Source: Streptomyces filamentosus
GTDB taxonomy: Bacteria; Actinomycetota; Actinomycetes; Streptomycetales; Streptomycetaceae
DNA: 64,000 bases
NCBI RefSeq assembly: GCF_014654895.1
Contig: NZ_BNBE01000001.1
Coordinates: 1,612,001-1,676,000, forward strand
Reading direction: 5' to 3'
The notes under the pieces were generated by a model, which was not told where the DNA came from, ran no database searches, and saw only the letters and a program-made list of their open reading frames with translations. Shown here piece after piece: positions 24,429 through 33,186 of this stretch (position 1 is the first letter of the stretch; each line of letters begins with the position of its first letter). The position numbers and the translations under genes were made by a program.

Positions 24429-25198
24429 GCGGGGGATTCCTCGGTTTCCTTCGGTGGGGTGGTGCCGGAGTAGTCGTGGCTGATCGCCTCCGCCGTGCGG
24501 CGCACCAGCGGCAGCAGGGCGAGCAGTTCCTCGGCGGTGACGACGACGTTGGGCGCCGAGACCGACATGGCGGCGACGACCCGGCCGTCGGCGCCGCGGA
24601 TCGGGGCGGCGACGCAGTTGATGGACTCCTCGTGGCCACCGAGGTCGGTGGCCCAGCCCTGCTCGCGGACGGTGGCCAGCTCCTGGAGGAAGGCGGCGGC
24701 GTCGGGGGTCGAACGGGGCGTGTAGCGGGGGTAGTCGAGCTTGGCGGCGAGGGCGCGCCGCTCGGGCTCGGGCAGGTCGGCGAGGAGCAGTTTGGCGACG
24801 GCGGCGACGGTGATCGCGACGGGCTTGCCGATGCGCGAGTACATGCGGACCGGGTAGCGGCTCTCGACCTTGTCGATGTAGAGGACCTCGCCGTCCTCGT
24901 GCACGGCGAGGTGGACGGTGTGGCCGGTGCGGTCGTTGAGGGCGGCGAGGTGGGGGTGGGCGATCTCGCGGACGTCGAGGTTCTCGACGGCCTCCTGGGC
25001 GAGCGCGAAGAGCCGGGCGCCGAGGCGGTAGCGCTGGTCCTGCTGGCGGTAGACGAGGCCGTGCTCGTGGAGGGTGCGCAGCAGCCGCAGGGCGGTGGAC
25101 TTGTGGACGCCGAGGCGGTCGGCGACCTGGCCCAGGTCGGCCGGGCCCTGCGCGAGCAGCGGCAGGATGCTGAGCGCGCGGTCGACGGTCTGGCTCAT
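24425..25198 (-). CDS. IclR-family transcriptional regulator
   Basis: 257 residues: a winged helix-turn-helix at 1-60 (LGQVADRLGVHKSTALRLLRTLHEHGLV) and an IclR effector domain (about 75-245) with HTVHLAVHEDGEVLYIDKVES and INCVAAPIRGADGRVVAAMSV. It is fused translationally by ATGA overlaps to the kinase upstream and ridA downstream. It probably controls both arms of the divergent D-amino-acid locus through the palindrome at 26426-26442. The effector is likely a D-amino acid or the derived keto acid; this is inferred. Confidence 0.92.
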   Translation of the reverse strand: MSQTVDRALSILPLLAQGPADLGQVADRLGVHKSTALRLLRTLHEHGLVYRQQDQRYRLGARLFALAQEAVENLDVREIAHPHLAALNDRTGHTVHLAVHEDGEVLYIDKVESRYPVRMYSRIGKPVAITVAAVAKLLLADLPEPERRALAAKLDYPRYTPRSTPDAAAFLQELATVREQGWATDLGGHEESINCVAAPIRGADGRVVAAMSVSAPNVVVTAEELLALLPLVRRTAEAISHDYSGTTPPKETEESPA

Positions 25199-26328
25199 CG
25201 GGTACGTACCTCCTCGTCGGCCTCCGTGCCGGCGGACGTCCACCCGGGGCCGAGGTGCAGTCTCCCCCAGGCGTCGGCGCCGAGCGCGGCCAGGCGGTCG
25301 GCACGGGCGCGCCGGGGCGGCGCGGCGAGGTCGCCGGGGGCGGTGAGGGCGGCGGCGGCCATGAGGTGGCCGTGGCGGAGCCGGGCCCGCGCGTCGAGGC
25401 CGCGGAGGGTGCCGGAGAGGAAGCCGGCGGCGAAGGCGTCGCCCGCGCCGACGGCGGAGACGACCTCGACGCGGGGGGCGGGCACGACGGTGAGGGTGTC
25501 GGGGCCCGTGGCGCCCGAGGGGCCCGCGGCGCCTTCGGAGCCCTCGGGGCCCGGGGTGCCCCCGGTGTCTTCGGTGCCCGCGACGCCCGGGGGACCCGGC
25601 CGGGCGGCGGTCCGTTCGAGGACGAGGGCCGTGCGCGCGCCGTCCTTCACGACGAGGGCGGCCGGGCCGGGCAGGAGGGCGCGGAGGGCGGCGGGGTCGG
25701 CGGTGCCCCAGAGGCGTTCGGCCTCGTCGGTGCCGACGAGGACGAGGTCGGCGCGGTCCGCGAGCTCCCGCAGCACCTCGGGGGCGGTGCCGTCGCGCCA
25801 GAGCGCGGGCCGGTGGTTGACGTCGAAGGAGACGAGGGGGCGGCCGGGGCGGGGCGCGGTCAGCTCGTGCAGGAGGGCCCGGCAGTCGGCGGAGAGGGCG
25901 GCGGTGATGCCGGTGAGGTGGAGGATCCGGGCGCCGGCGACGGTGGCGTACGGGACGGTGGCCGGGGACATGGCGGAGGCGGCGGAACCGGCCCGGTAGT
26001 AGACGACCTCGTGGGCGTCGGTGGCGCGGTCGGCGTCGGTGCGGAAGTAGACGCCGGTGGGCCGGTGCGGGTCGCGGCGGACGGCGCCGGTGTCGACTCC
26101 GTACGCTGCGACGGTGTCGAGCAGGTGGTCGCCGAAGCCGTCGGTGCCGACCCGGCTCACCCAGCGGGCGCGGTGTCCGGCGGCGGCGAGGGTGCAGGCC
26201 ACGTTGGACTCGGCGCCGCCGATGGCCCGGGTGAAGGCGGGGACGTCGGCGAGGGGGCCCGGCCGGGAGGGCAGGAAGGTCACCATGGACTCGCCGACGC
26301 AGACGACGTCCACGAGGGGTCCGGTCAC
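25195..26328 (-). CDS. PfkB-family carbohydrate kinase (KDG kinase-like)
   Basis: 377 residues of the ribokinase/PfkB family, nearest in motif to 2-keto-3-deoxygluconate kinases: GESMVTFLP, GGAESNVACTLAAAGHRARWVSRVGTDGFG, FDVNHRPALW, NGTEEA-like DLVLVGTDEAERLW, and the C-terminal anion-hole/catalytic motif AVGAGDAFAAGFLSG. An unusual insert of about 40 residues rich in Gly, Pro and Glu sits at about 245-285, just before the last strands. GTG 26328 is chosen because AGGAG lies seven bases upstream; GTG 26334 lies too close to it. The substrate in this D-amino-acid context is unknown. Confidence 0.88.
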   Translation of the reverse strand: MTGPLVDVVCVGESMVTFLPSRPGPLADVPAFTRAIGGAESNVACTLAAAGHRARWVSRVGTDGFGDHLLDTVAAYGVDTGAVRRDPHRPTGVYFRTDADRATDAHEVVYYRAGSAASAMSPATVPYATVAGARILHLTGITAALSADCRALLHELTAPRPGRPLVSFDVNHRPALWRDGTAPEVLRELADRADLVLVGTDEAERLWGTADPAALRALLPGPAALVVKDGARTALVLERTAARPGPPGVAGTEDTGGTPGPEGSEGAAGPSGATGPDTLTVVPAPRVEVVSAVGAGDAFAAGFLSGTLRGLDARARLRHGHLMAAAALTAPGDLAAPPRRARADRLAALGADAWGRLHLGPGWTSAGTEADEEVRTR

Positions 26329-26425
26329 GGTCACGCTCCTGCGGGGCTGCGGGTCTCGGTGCCGTGTCCATTGACCCGGCCTCGGCCCGGATGTTAGACA
26401 GCCGTGAGCGATATACGCAATGGGC

Positions 26426-26442
26426 GTTGCATGGAATGCAAC
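26426..26442. promoter_or_regulatory. 17-bp palindromic operator between divergent operons
   Basis: GTTGCATGGAATGCAAC has perfect 7-bp arms around GGA. It lies 18 bases before the deaminase ATG, in the 131-base divergent spacer. A second, shorter GCAA...TTGC dyad adjoins it at 26417-26430. IclR-family proteins bind dyads of this size, and the local IclR gene is the natural candidate. Confidence 0.65.
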
Positions 26443-26459
26443 ACGGTGAAGGAGGGTCC

Positions 26460-27728
26460 ATGCCGACCGATCTGGCGGACGAGCGCGTCGACCACCGCTT
26501 CAAGGGTCTGCCGCCGGACGCGGAGGGGCTGACCGTCGGCGAGCTGGCCGCCCAGCGCCGCTCCCTCTTCACCGGCGGCTTCACCACCCCGGTCCTCGCC
26601 CTCTCGGCCGAGTCGGTCGAGCACAACCTGCGCGCCCTGGAGGAGTACGCCGAGCGCCACGGCCTCGCCTTCGCCCCGCACGGCAAGACCTCGATGGCCC
26701 CGGTCCTCTTCCGCCGCCAGATCGAGCACGGCGCCTGGGGCATCACCGCCGCCGTCCCCCACCAGGTGCGGGTCTGCCGCGCCCACGGCGTCGACCGGGT
26801 CTTCCTCGCCAACGAGGTCGTCGACCCGGCGGCGCTGCGCTGGCTCTCCGCCGAGCTGGACGCCCACCCGGACTTCCGCCTGGTCTGCTACGCCGACTCG
26901 GTGCGCGGGGTCGAGCTGATGGACGAGGCGCTGCGCGCGGCCGGGGCCCGGCGCCCGCTGGACGTCGTCGTGGAGCTGGGCGCGGGCGAGGGGGCCCGTA
27001 CCGGCGCCCGCACGGAGGCGGAGTGCACGGCCGTCGCCGACGCGATCGCGGCGACCGGCACCCTCCGGCTGGTCGGCGTCGCCGGTTACGAGGCCGAGGT
27101 CCCGGGCGCGGACGGGGAGTCGGTGCGCGCCTGGCTGCGCCGGCTGACCGCCCTGGCCGCCGCCTTCGACGGGGACGGCCGCTTCGCCCCGGAGCTGGCG
27201 GAGATCGTGGTGAGCGCGGGCGGCAGCGCCTGGTTCGACGCGGTCGCCGACGTCTTCGCGGAGATCCCCGAACTCTCCCTGCCCGTGCTGAAGTTGCTGC
27301 GCTCGGGCGCGTACGTCTCGCACGACGACGGCCAGTACCGCGAGAAGACCCCCTTCAACCGGGTCCCCGAGGAGGGCGCCCTCCGGCCGGCGTTCCGCCT
27401 CTGGTCGCAGGTGGTGTCCCGGCCGTCCGCCGGGCAGGCGTTCACCAACGCGGGCAAGCGGGACGCCGCGTACGACCTCCACCTGCCGGAGGCGCAGGTG
27501 GTGCGCTCCGCCCGGACCGGCGGGATCCGGCCCGCCGACGGGGTGACCGTGACCGCCCTGTCGGACCAGCACGCGTGGCTGCGCACCGAGGACGGGGCGG
27601 ACGTGGAGGTCGGCGACTGGGTGGGGATGGGCCTGTCGCACCCGTGCACCTCCTTCGACAAGTGGCAGCTGATCCCGCTGGTCGAGGCGGACGGCACGGT
27701 CGTCGACTACGTCCGCACCTTCTTCTGA
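26460..27728 (+). CDS. D-serine dehydratase-like PLP amino acid deaminase (fold type III)
   Basis: 422 residues, an alanine-racemase-fold PLP enzyme of the DSD1/D-threonine aldolase group. The PLP lysine is Lys76 in FAPHGKTSMAP. The late HPCTSFDKW motif carries the His and Cys that bind zinc in eukaryotic-type D-serine dehydratases. The expected reaction is deamination of a D-amino acid to a keto acid and ammonia. ATG 26460 has GGAGG at ideal spacing. The divergent ridA and the downstream D-aminoacylase support D-amino-acid catabolism. Confidence 0.88.
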   Translation: MPTDLADERVDHRFKGLPPDAEGLTVGELAAQRRSLFTGGFTTPVLALSAESVEHNLRALEEYAERHGLAFAPHGKTSMAPVLFRRQIEHGAWGITAAVPHQVRVCRAHGVDRVFLANEVVDPAALRWLSAELDAHPDFRLVCYADSVRGVELMDEALRAAGARRPLDVVVELGAGEGARTGARTEAECTAVADAIAATGTLRLVGVAGYEAEVPGADGESVRAWLRRLTALAAAFDGDGRFAPELAEIVVSAGGSAWFDAVADVFAEIPELSLPVLKLLRSGAYVSHDDGQYREKTPFNRVPEEGALRPAFRLWSQVVSRPSAGQAFTNAGKRDAAYDLHLPEAQVVRSARTGGIRPADGVTVTALSDQHAWLRTEDGADVEVGDWVGMGLSHPCTSFDKWQLIPLVEADGTVVDYVRTFF

Positions 27729-27742
27729 GCGGGGGCCGGGGA

Positions 27743-29359
27743 ATGATGGATCTCGTCCTCCGCGACGCCGAGGTCGTCGACGGCTCCGGCGGCCCCTCCT
27801 ACCGCGCCGACGTGGCGGTGGAGCGGGGCAGGATCGTCTCGATCGTGCAGGAGGCCGCGGCGGCCGGCTGCCAGCGGCCCACGGCCCGCCGGAGCGTCGA
27901 CGCGGAGGGGCTGGTCCTCTCCCCCGGCTTCGTCGACATGCACGCCCACAGCGACCTCGCGCTGCTCCGCGACCCGGACCACAGTGCGAAGGCCGCGCAG
28001 GGCGTGACCCTCGAAGTGCTGGGCCAGGACGGCCTGTCGTACGCGCCGGTGGACGACCGCACCCGCGAGGAGGTCCGGCGGGCGATCACCGGCTGGAACG
28101 GCGACGGCTCCGACCTGGACCTGGACTGGCGGACGGTCGGCGAGTACCTGGACCGGCTCGACAGCGCGCACGGCGGCGAGGGCATCGCGGTGAACGCCGC
28201 CTACCTCGTCCCGCAGGGCACGGTCCGGATGCACGCGATGGGCTGGGCCGACCGGCCCGCGACCCCCGCCGAACTCGACCGGATGCGCCGCCTCGTCGCC
28301 GAGGGCCTGGAGCAGGGCGCGGTCGGCATGTCCTCCGGCCTGACCTACACCCCCGGCATGTACGCCCCCGACGCCGAACTCACCGAGCTGTGCCGGGTGG
28401 TGGCGGAGTACGGCGGCTACTACTGCCCGCACCACCGCAGTTACGGGGCGGGGGCGCTGCGCGCGTACGAGGAGATGATCGCGCTCACCCGGGAGGCGGG
28501 CTGCGCGCTCCACCTCGCCCACGCCACGCTGAACTTCGGGGAGAACGAGGGCCGGGCGCCGGAGCTCCTCGCCCTCCTGGACCGGGCGCTGGCCGCGGGC
28601 GGCGACATCAGCCTCGACACGTACCCCTACACCCCCGGCTGCACGACCCTGCTGGCGCTGCTGCCGTCGTGGGCGCAGGAGGGCGGCCCGGAGGCGGTCC
28701 TCGCGCGGCTCGCGGACGGGGCGGCGGCGGAGCGGATCCGGTACGACCTGGAGGTGACCGGCTCGGACGGCTGCCACGGGGTGCCGGCCGACTGGCGGAC
28801 CGTGGAGGTGTCGGGCGTCGCGGACCCGTCGCTGGCGCCCTGGGTGGGCCGCCGGCTCTCCTCCTGGGCGCAGGTCCGCGAGCTGCTCCTCGCCGACCGG
28901 CTCGGGACGACGATCCTCCAGCACGTGGGCCACGAGGAGAACGTCCGGGCGATCATGCGGCACCGGGTCCACACCGGCGGCTCGGACGGCATCCTCCAGG
29001 GCGCCAAGCCGCACCCGCGCGCCTACGGCACCTTCCCCGAGTACCTCGGCCGGTACGTGCGCGAGGAGGGCGTCCTCTCCCTGGAGGAGTGCGTCGCCCA
29101 CCTCACCTCGCGCCCGGCGGCCCGGCTGCGGCTGCCCGACCGGGGCCTGGTCAAGGAGGGGTACGTGGCGGACCTGGTGCTCTTCGACCCGGCGACGGTC
29201 GCGGCGGGAGCCACGTACGACGCGCCGCGCACCCTCCCCACCGGCATCCCGCACGTCCTGGTCGACGGCCGCTTCGTGATCGAGGACGGGCGCCGGACGG
29301 ACGTCCTGGCGGGCCGGGCGATCCGGCGGACTCCGGTCCAGGCCGGGACTCCGGTCTAG
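27743..29359 (+). CDS. N-acyl-D-amino-acid deacylase (D-aminoacylase family)
   Basis: About 538 residues of the amidohydrolase superfamily. The metal site begins with HAHSD (His67, His69), followed by GMSSGLTYTPGMYA, then HLAHATLNFGENEG and the C-terminal GGSDGILQG Asp. Where classical D-aminoacylases have Gly-Asn-Cys-Gly, with a bridging Cys, this protein reads GQDG, so the metal site differs. It would release D-amino acids for the deaminase 14 bases upstream. ATG 27743 is taken; ATG 27746 is equally possible. Its stop codon shares CTAG with the opposing gene's stop. Confidence 0.88.
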   Translation: MMDLVLRDAEVVDGSGGPSYRADVAVERGRIVSIVQEAAAAGCQRPTARRSVDAEGLVLSPGFVDMHAHSDLALLRDPDHSAKAAQGVTLEVLGQDGLSYAPVDDRTREEVRRAITGWNGDGSDLDLDWRTVGEYLDRLDSAHGGEGIAVNAAYLVPQGTVRMHAMGWADRPATPAELDRMRRLVAEGLEQGAVGMSSGLTYTPGMYAPDAELTELCRVVAEYGGYYCPHHRSYGAGALRAYEEMIALTREAGCALHLAHATLNFGENEGRAPELLALLDRALAAGGDISLDTYPYTPGCTTLLALLPSWAQEGGPEAVLARLADGAAAERIRYDLEVTGSDGCHGVPADWRTVEVSGVADPSLAPWVGRRLSSWAQVRELLLADRLGTTILQHVGHEENVRAIMRHRVHTGGSDGILQGAKPHPRAYGTFPEYLGRYVREEGVLSLEECVAHLTSRPAARLRLPDRGLVKEGYVADLVLFDPATVAAGATYDAPRTLPTGIPHVLVDGRFVIEDGRRTDVLAGRAIRRTPVQAGTPV

Positions 29360-30807
29360 GCGGGGACTCCGGTACGGGCTCCGCCGCCGGAGCCGGGTCC
29401 GGCGGCGGCTCCGGTGGCGGGGGGCCAGGGGTCCCGGCGGAGCCACAGCGCGCCCAGGGCGAGCACGAGGCCCGCGAGGACGAAGCCGTACCAGGGGGTG
29501 TGGCCGGAGGGCTGGGTCTCGTACACGAGCGCGGCCGAGAGGACCGCGAGGACCTGCCCGGCCCGGCTGTGCCAGGCGACGGCCGCGACGACGACCGTCC
29601 CCCACAGCAGGTACCAGGGCTGCACCATCGGCGAGAGCGCGACCAGGGCGACCAGGGAGTACCCGAGGCCGAGGACGGGGTCGATCCGGCCCCGGTAGGC
29701 GCGCCACGCCAGGACGGCGACGACCACGGCGGCGGCCAGCAGGCCGGCCCGCTGCACCACGGCCTTGACCGGCCCGGGGTCGTCGGCGACCAGCGAGCCC
29801 AGCGCGAGCCCGAGGTCGCTGGTGAGCGACAGGGGGGTGTGGATGGCCCCGGCGACGGACTGCGTCCCCAGCCAGCCGAAGCCGGTCCCGGCGAGGAGGC
29901 TCGCGCCCGCGGCGACGGCCCCGGCGATCGCCCCCGGCAGCACCAGGCCCTTCGCGACGCCCCGGGCGCCGCCGCCGGCCCGGCGGGCGACGAGCACCCC
30001 GATGAAGAGGAGCGCGACGGCCGCCGGCGACTTCACCATCACCGCGCACCCGACGAGGACGCTGCCCCACGCCCAGCGGCCCCGCACGGCCAGCAGCACG
30101 CCCGCGAGCATGAGCCCGGCCATCAGCCCGTCGTTGTGGACGCCGCCGACGACGTGGACGAGGAGGAGCGGGTTGAGCACGGCGAGCCAGAGCGCCCCGT
30201 CGCTCCCGTCGCCCCGGTCCTCGCCGAACCCGCGCACGGCCCACGCGATCAGCGCGACCGCCGCGACGGCGAGGAGCCGCAGCAGCAGCACGGCGGGCAC
30301 GACGGAGCCGCCGGTCAGCCTCACGGCCGCCTCCGCGAGCAGCAGGAAGGCGGGGCCGTACGGGGCGGGGGTGTCGGTCCAGTTCCCGCCGACGCTCGCC
30401 GCCGCGTCCGCCCCCAGGTCCCCCGGCCCGAGCACCGACGGCCCGGCCCCGTACACGTCGTACCCCTCCAGGACCATGGCGCCCTGGGCGACGTAGCTGT
30501 ACACGTCGGCGCTGTGCAGGGGCGGGGCGAGCAGCAGCGGCGCGCCCCACGCGGCGAGCGTCCCGGGCACCCCCCCGGCGGCGCCGCGCGCCAGCAGCAC
30601 GCCGTACCGCCACCAGGCGGCGACGAGCACGGTGAGCCCGAGGAGCGCGAGCACGGCGCCGAGGACCTCGGTGCCGGAGGACCTCGGCCCCCACAGCGGT
30701 CCGCCGCCGAGCGCGGGCAGCGCCCCGGCGGCGTACCCGCCGACGGTCACGGCGAGCGCGCCGCCCGCCCCCAGCCACCGGCACCCGGAACCACTCACGA
30801 CCCACAT
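29356..30807 (-). CDS. MptB-like polyprenol-phosphomannose alpha-1,6-mannosyltransferase
   Basis: 483 residues with about 12 membrane spans, of the GT-C/GT87 group related to mycobacterial MptB. Motifs: HSADVYSYVAQGAMVLEGYDVYGAGP with the acidic pair in the first periplasmic loop, then TDTPAPYGPAFL and NPLLLVHVVGGVHNDGLMAGLML. It would add alpha-1,6-mannose to a lipid-linked acceptor outside the membrane. The Gly/Ala-rich C-terminus is variable. It converges on the D-aminoacylase gene; the two stop codons overlap in CTAG. Confidence 0.85.
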   Translation of the reverse strand: MWVVSGSGCRWLGAGGALAVTVGGYAAGALPALGGGPLWGPRSSGTEVLGAVLALLGLTVLVAAWWRYGVLLARGAAGGVPGTLAAWGAPLLLAPPLHSADVYSYVAQGAMVLEGYDVYGAGPSVLGPGDLGADAAASVGGNWTDTPAPYGPAFLLLAEAAVRLTGGSVVPAVLLLRLLAVAAVALIAWAVRGFGEDRGDGSDGALWLAVLNPLLLVHVVGGVHNDGLMAGLMLAGVLLAVRGRWAWGSVLVGCAVMVKSPAAVALLFIGVLVARRAGGGARGVAKGLVLPGAIAGAVAAGASLLAGTGFGWLGTQSVAGAIHTPLSLTSDLGLALGSLVADDPGPVKAVVQRAGLLAAAVVVAVLAWRAYRGRIDPVLGLGYSLVALVALSPMVQPWYLLWGTVVVAAVAWHSRAGQVLAVLSAALVYETQPSGHTPWYGFVLAGLVLALGALWLRRDPWPPATGAAAGPGSGGGARTGVPA

Positions 30808-30860
30808 GACCAGCCAACCTACCTGCCGTCCCGGCGGTCACCGGCCCCGAGGAGGCCGCC

Positions 30861-31322
30861 TCAGCGCGGGCCCTTGCCGTTGCCGCGGCCCCGGCCGGGC
30901 TTGCCGGACGGGGAGTCGCCGGGTGCGGGCGCGGTGGTGGCCGCCGTCGCGGCCGGCGCGGCCTCGGCCGGGGCCGAGGGGGGCGCCGGGGCGGTGGTGG
31001 CCGTCGTCTTCCCGGTGGGGGCGGCGCCCGGGCCGCCGGGCGTGCGGGTGGCGGCGGGCCGGGCCGTGGTGGGGGTCGCCGCCGGGGTCGTGCCGTCGTC
31101 CCCCGGTTCCGCCTGGATGAGCGCGGGCGGGCCGCCGTCGTCCCCGCCGGCCGGCCGCCTCTCGCCGGTGCCGCCCCCGCCTCCCGCGAAGAGGGCCGCC
31201 GCGCCGAGCCCCAGCAGCGCGATCCCGCCGACGGCGGCCGGCCACACCGCCCCGCGCCCCCGCCGGGCGGAGGCGTGACGACGGCGCCCGCGCGCGGGTC
31301 TCTCAGGGTCCTCGAAGCTCAT
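30861..31322 (-). CDS. Small membrane-anchored Ala/Pro/Thr-rich protein
   Basis: 153 residues: a basic cytosolic N-terminus (RPARGRRRHASARRGRGA), one membrane helix (VWPAAVGGIALLGLGAAALFAG) and a low-complexity extracellular tail rich in Ala, Pro, Thr and Gly ending in basic residues. No domain is recognised. A TAGAAT -10 box (31336-31331) lies eight bases before ATG 31322 and there is no ribosome site, so the message is probably leaderless; GTG 31328 is an alternative start. Confidence 0.65.
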   Translation of the reverse strand: MSFEDPERPARGRRRHASARRGRGAVWPAAVGGIALLGLGAAALFAGGGGGTGERRPAGGDDGGPPALIQAEPGDDGTTPAATPTTARPAATRTPGGPGAAPTGKTTATTAPAPPSAPAEAAPAATAATTAPAPGDSPSGKPGRGRGNGKGPR

Positions 31323-31464
31323 GGCCACGCATTCTAGGGATCACCGGGGACACCGGTTCCGGGGATCACCGGGGGCACCGGCGGGGGCGGCTCCCCGGCC
31401 GTCGCGCGGGTGACGTGTCCGAGAACACGAGGCGTCGTCCCCTCACCCGCCGTAAGCTCTCGTC

Positions 31465-32676
31465 ATGCAGGTGATCCAGTCCACGAAGCTCGCCAACGTC
31501 TGTTACGAAATCCGGGGCCCGGTGCTCGAAGAGGCGATGCGGCTCGAAGCCGCGGGTCATCGCATCCTCAAGCTGAACACCGGAAACCCGGCCGCCTTCG
31601 GCTTCGAGTGCCCGCCCGCGATCCTGGAGGACGTCCTCCGGAACCTCTCCGAGGCGCACGGCTACGGCGACGCGAAGGGCCTGCTGTCGGCCCGCCGCGC
31701 GGTGATGAGCCACTACGAGACCAAGGGCATCCACCTGTCCGTCGAGGACGTCTACCTCGGCAACGGCGTCTCGGAACTGATCCAGATGTCGATGCAGGCG
31801 CTGCTGGACGACGGCGACGAGGTCCTCGTCCCGGCCCCGGACTACCCGCTGTGGACGGCCTCCGTCTCCCTCGCGGGCGGCACCGCGGTGCACTACCGGT
31901 GCGACGAGCAGTCCGACTGGATGCCGGACCTGGCCGACATCGAGCGGAAGATCACCGACCGCACCAAGGCGATCGTGATCATCAATCCGAACAACCCGAC
32001 CGGCGCCGTCTACGACGACGAGATGCTCCGCTCGCTCACCGACATCGCCCGCCGCCACGACCTGGTGGTCTGTTCGGACGAGATCTACGACAAGATCCTC
32101 TACGACGGCGCCACGCACACCCCGACCGCGGCCATCGCCCCCGACCTGCTCTGCCTCACCTTCAACGGGATGAGCAAGAACTACCGGGTGGCCGGTTTCC
32201 GCTCGGGCTGGCTCGCGGTCTGCGGCCCGAAGCACCACGCGTCCTCGTACATCGAGGGCCTGACGATCCTCGCGAACATGCGCCTGTGCGCGAACATGCC
32301 GGCCCAGCACGCGGTGGCCGCCGCGCTCCAGGGGCGGCAGTCGATCGAGGAGCTGGTGCTGCCGGGCGGCCGGCTCCTGGAGCAGCGGAACACGGCGTAC
32401 GAGCTGCTGACCTCGATCCCTGGCGTGACCTGCGTGAAGCCGAAGGGCGCGCTGTACCTCTTCCCGCGCCTCGACCCGAACGTCTACAAGGTCAAGGACG
32501 ACCGGCAGATGGTCCTGGACCTGCTGCGGGCCGAGAAGATCATGGTGGTGCACGGGACGGGCTTCAACTGGCACGAGCCGGACCACTTCCGGATCGTGAC
32601 GCTGCCGTCGGTCGCGGACCTCACGGACGCGGTGACGCGGATCGGCCGCTTCCTGGACGGCTACGGCCAGCCCTGA
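31465..32676 (+). CDS. PLP-dependent aminotransferase (AlaA/AlaT-like)
   Basis: 403 residues of aminotransferase class I/II, closest to glutamate-pyruvate aminotransferases AlaA/AlaT: KLNTGNPAAFGFECP, NGVSELIQM, PDYPLWTASVSLAGG, INPNNPTGAVY, CSDEIYDKILYDG, and the PLP lysine in NGMSKNYRVAGFRSGW. The C-terminal HGTGFNW and FRIVTLP segments bind the substrate carboxylate. It probably makes alanine from pyruvate and glutamate. It is monocistronic, with about 140 bases of upstream spacer and no clear operator. Confidence 0.93.
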   Translation: MQVIQSTKLANVCYEIRGPVLEEAMRLEAAGHRILKLNTGNPAAFGFECPPAILEDVLRNLSEAHGYGDAKGLLSARRAVMSHYETKGIHLSVEDVYLGNGVSELIQMSMQALLDDGDEVLVPAPDYPLWTASVSLAGGTAVHYRCDEQSDWMPDLADIERKITDRTKAIVIINPNNPTGAVYDDEMLRSLTDIARRHDLVVCSDEIYDKILYDGATHTPTAAIAPDLLCLTFNGMSKNYRVAGFRSGWLAVCGPKHHASSYIEGLTILANMRLCANMPAQHAVAAALQGRQSIEELVLPGGRLLEQRNTAYELLTSIPGVTCVKPKGALYLFPRLDPNVYKVKDDRQMVLDLLRAEKIMVVHGTGFNWHEPDHFRIVTLPSVADLTDAVTRIGRFLDGYGQP

Positions 32677-32740
32677 CCCGCCGCCTCCGGCACGCCGCCC
32701 TCCACTTTTGACCCGCCCTTGAATCGGACGGGCATCAACT

Positions 32741-32755
32741 TTAGACAGAATCTAA
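32741..32755. promoter_or_regulatory. TTAGA-N5-TCTAA dyad in front of the 129-residue gene
   Basis: TTAGACAGAATCTAA has perfect 5-bp AT-rich arms in an otherwise GC-rich region. It ends 37 bases before ATG 32793 and overlaps a TAAGAT/GATAGG -10-like stretch. Dyads of this type are bound by Fur/PerR- and MarR-type repressors; which regulator applies here is unknown. Confidence 0.5.
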
Positions 32756-32792
32756 GATAGGCTGGTCTCCGAGCAGTCAGGAGGCCGTCCCC

Positions 32793-33182
32793 ATGTACGA
32801 ACCGATCCGCACCAAGTCGGTCCACACGACGGCCGGCGACCCGGGCGCCTACCCGCACCGCTCCCGCGAGGAGGAGCTGGACATCCAGCTCGCCGGCCAC
32901 CTCTCCGCCCTGCTCGCCGTGACCGACGAGCTCGGCGACGGCGAGGGCGGCGAGCTGATCGCCCGGCAGGTGGCACGCCTGCGCGGCGCGCCGCCCGCCC
33001 GCCACGCGGGGCTGAGCGGCGCCACCCCCGAGGCCCTGCACCGCAAGGCGCACGCCCTGGCCGGCCGGGCCCTGGTCGTCGCCGCCTCCCGCGCGGACAC
33101 CGCCGCCGCGATCCTCGCGGCGGAGCGGATGGACGCGCACACCGCGGCACTGACCGGGGACCCCCTGGTCGCCGCCCCCTGA
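32793..33182 (+). CDS. Hypothetical helical protein
   Basis: 129 residues, cytosolic and almost entirely helical (EEELDIQLAGHLSALLAVTDELGDGEGGELIARQVARL, then ALHRKAHALAGRALVVAASRADTAAAILAAERMDAHTAAL). There are no cysteines and no known motif. GGAGG nine bases before ATG 32793 supports the start. The upstream AT-rich dyad suggests specific regulation, possibly by metal or redox state. It is followed by a strong bidirectional terminator. Confidence 0.75.
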   Translation: MYEPIRTKSVHTTAGDPGAYPHRSREEELDIQLAGHLSALLAVTDELGDGEGGELIARQVARLRGAPPARHAGLSGATPEALHRKAHALAGRALVVAASRADTAAAILAAERMDAHTAALTGDPLVAAP

Positions 33183-33186
33183 CGGC

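Noticed and set aside
27707..30841. A 1044-codon minus-strand open frame
   Set aside because: Antisense to D-aminoacylase and out of frame with the mannosyltransferase; composition is pure shadow.
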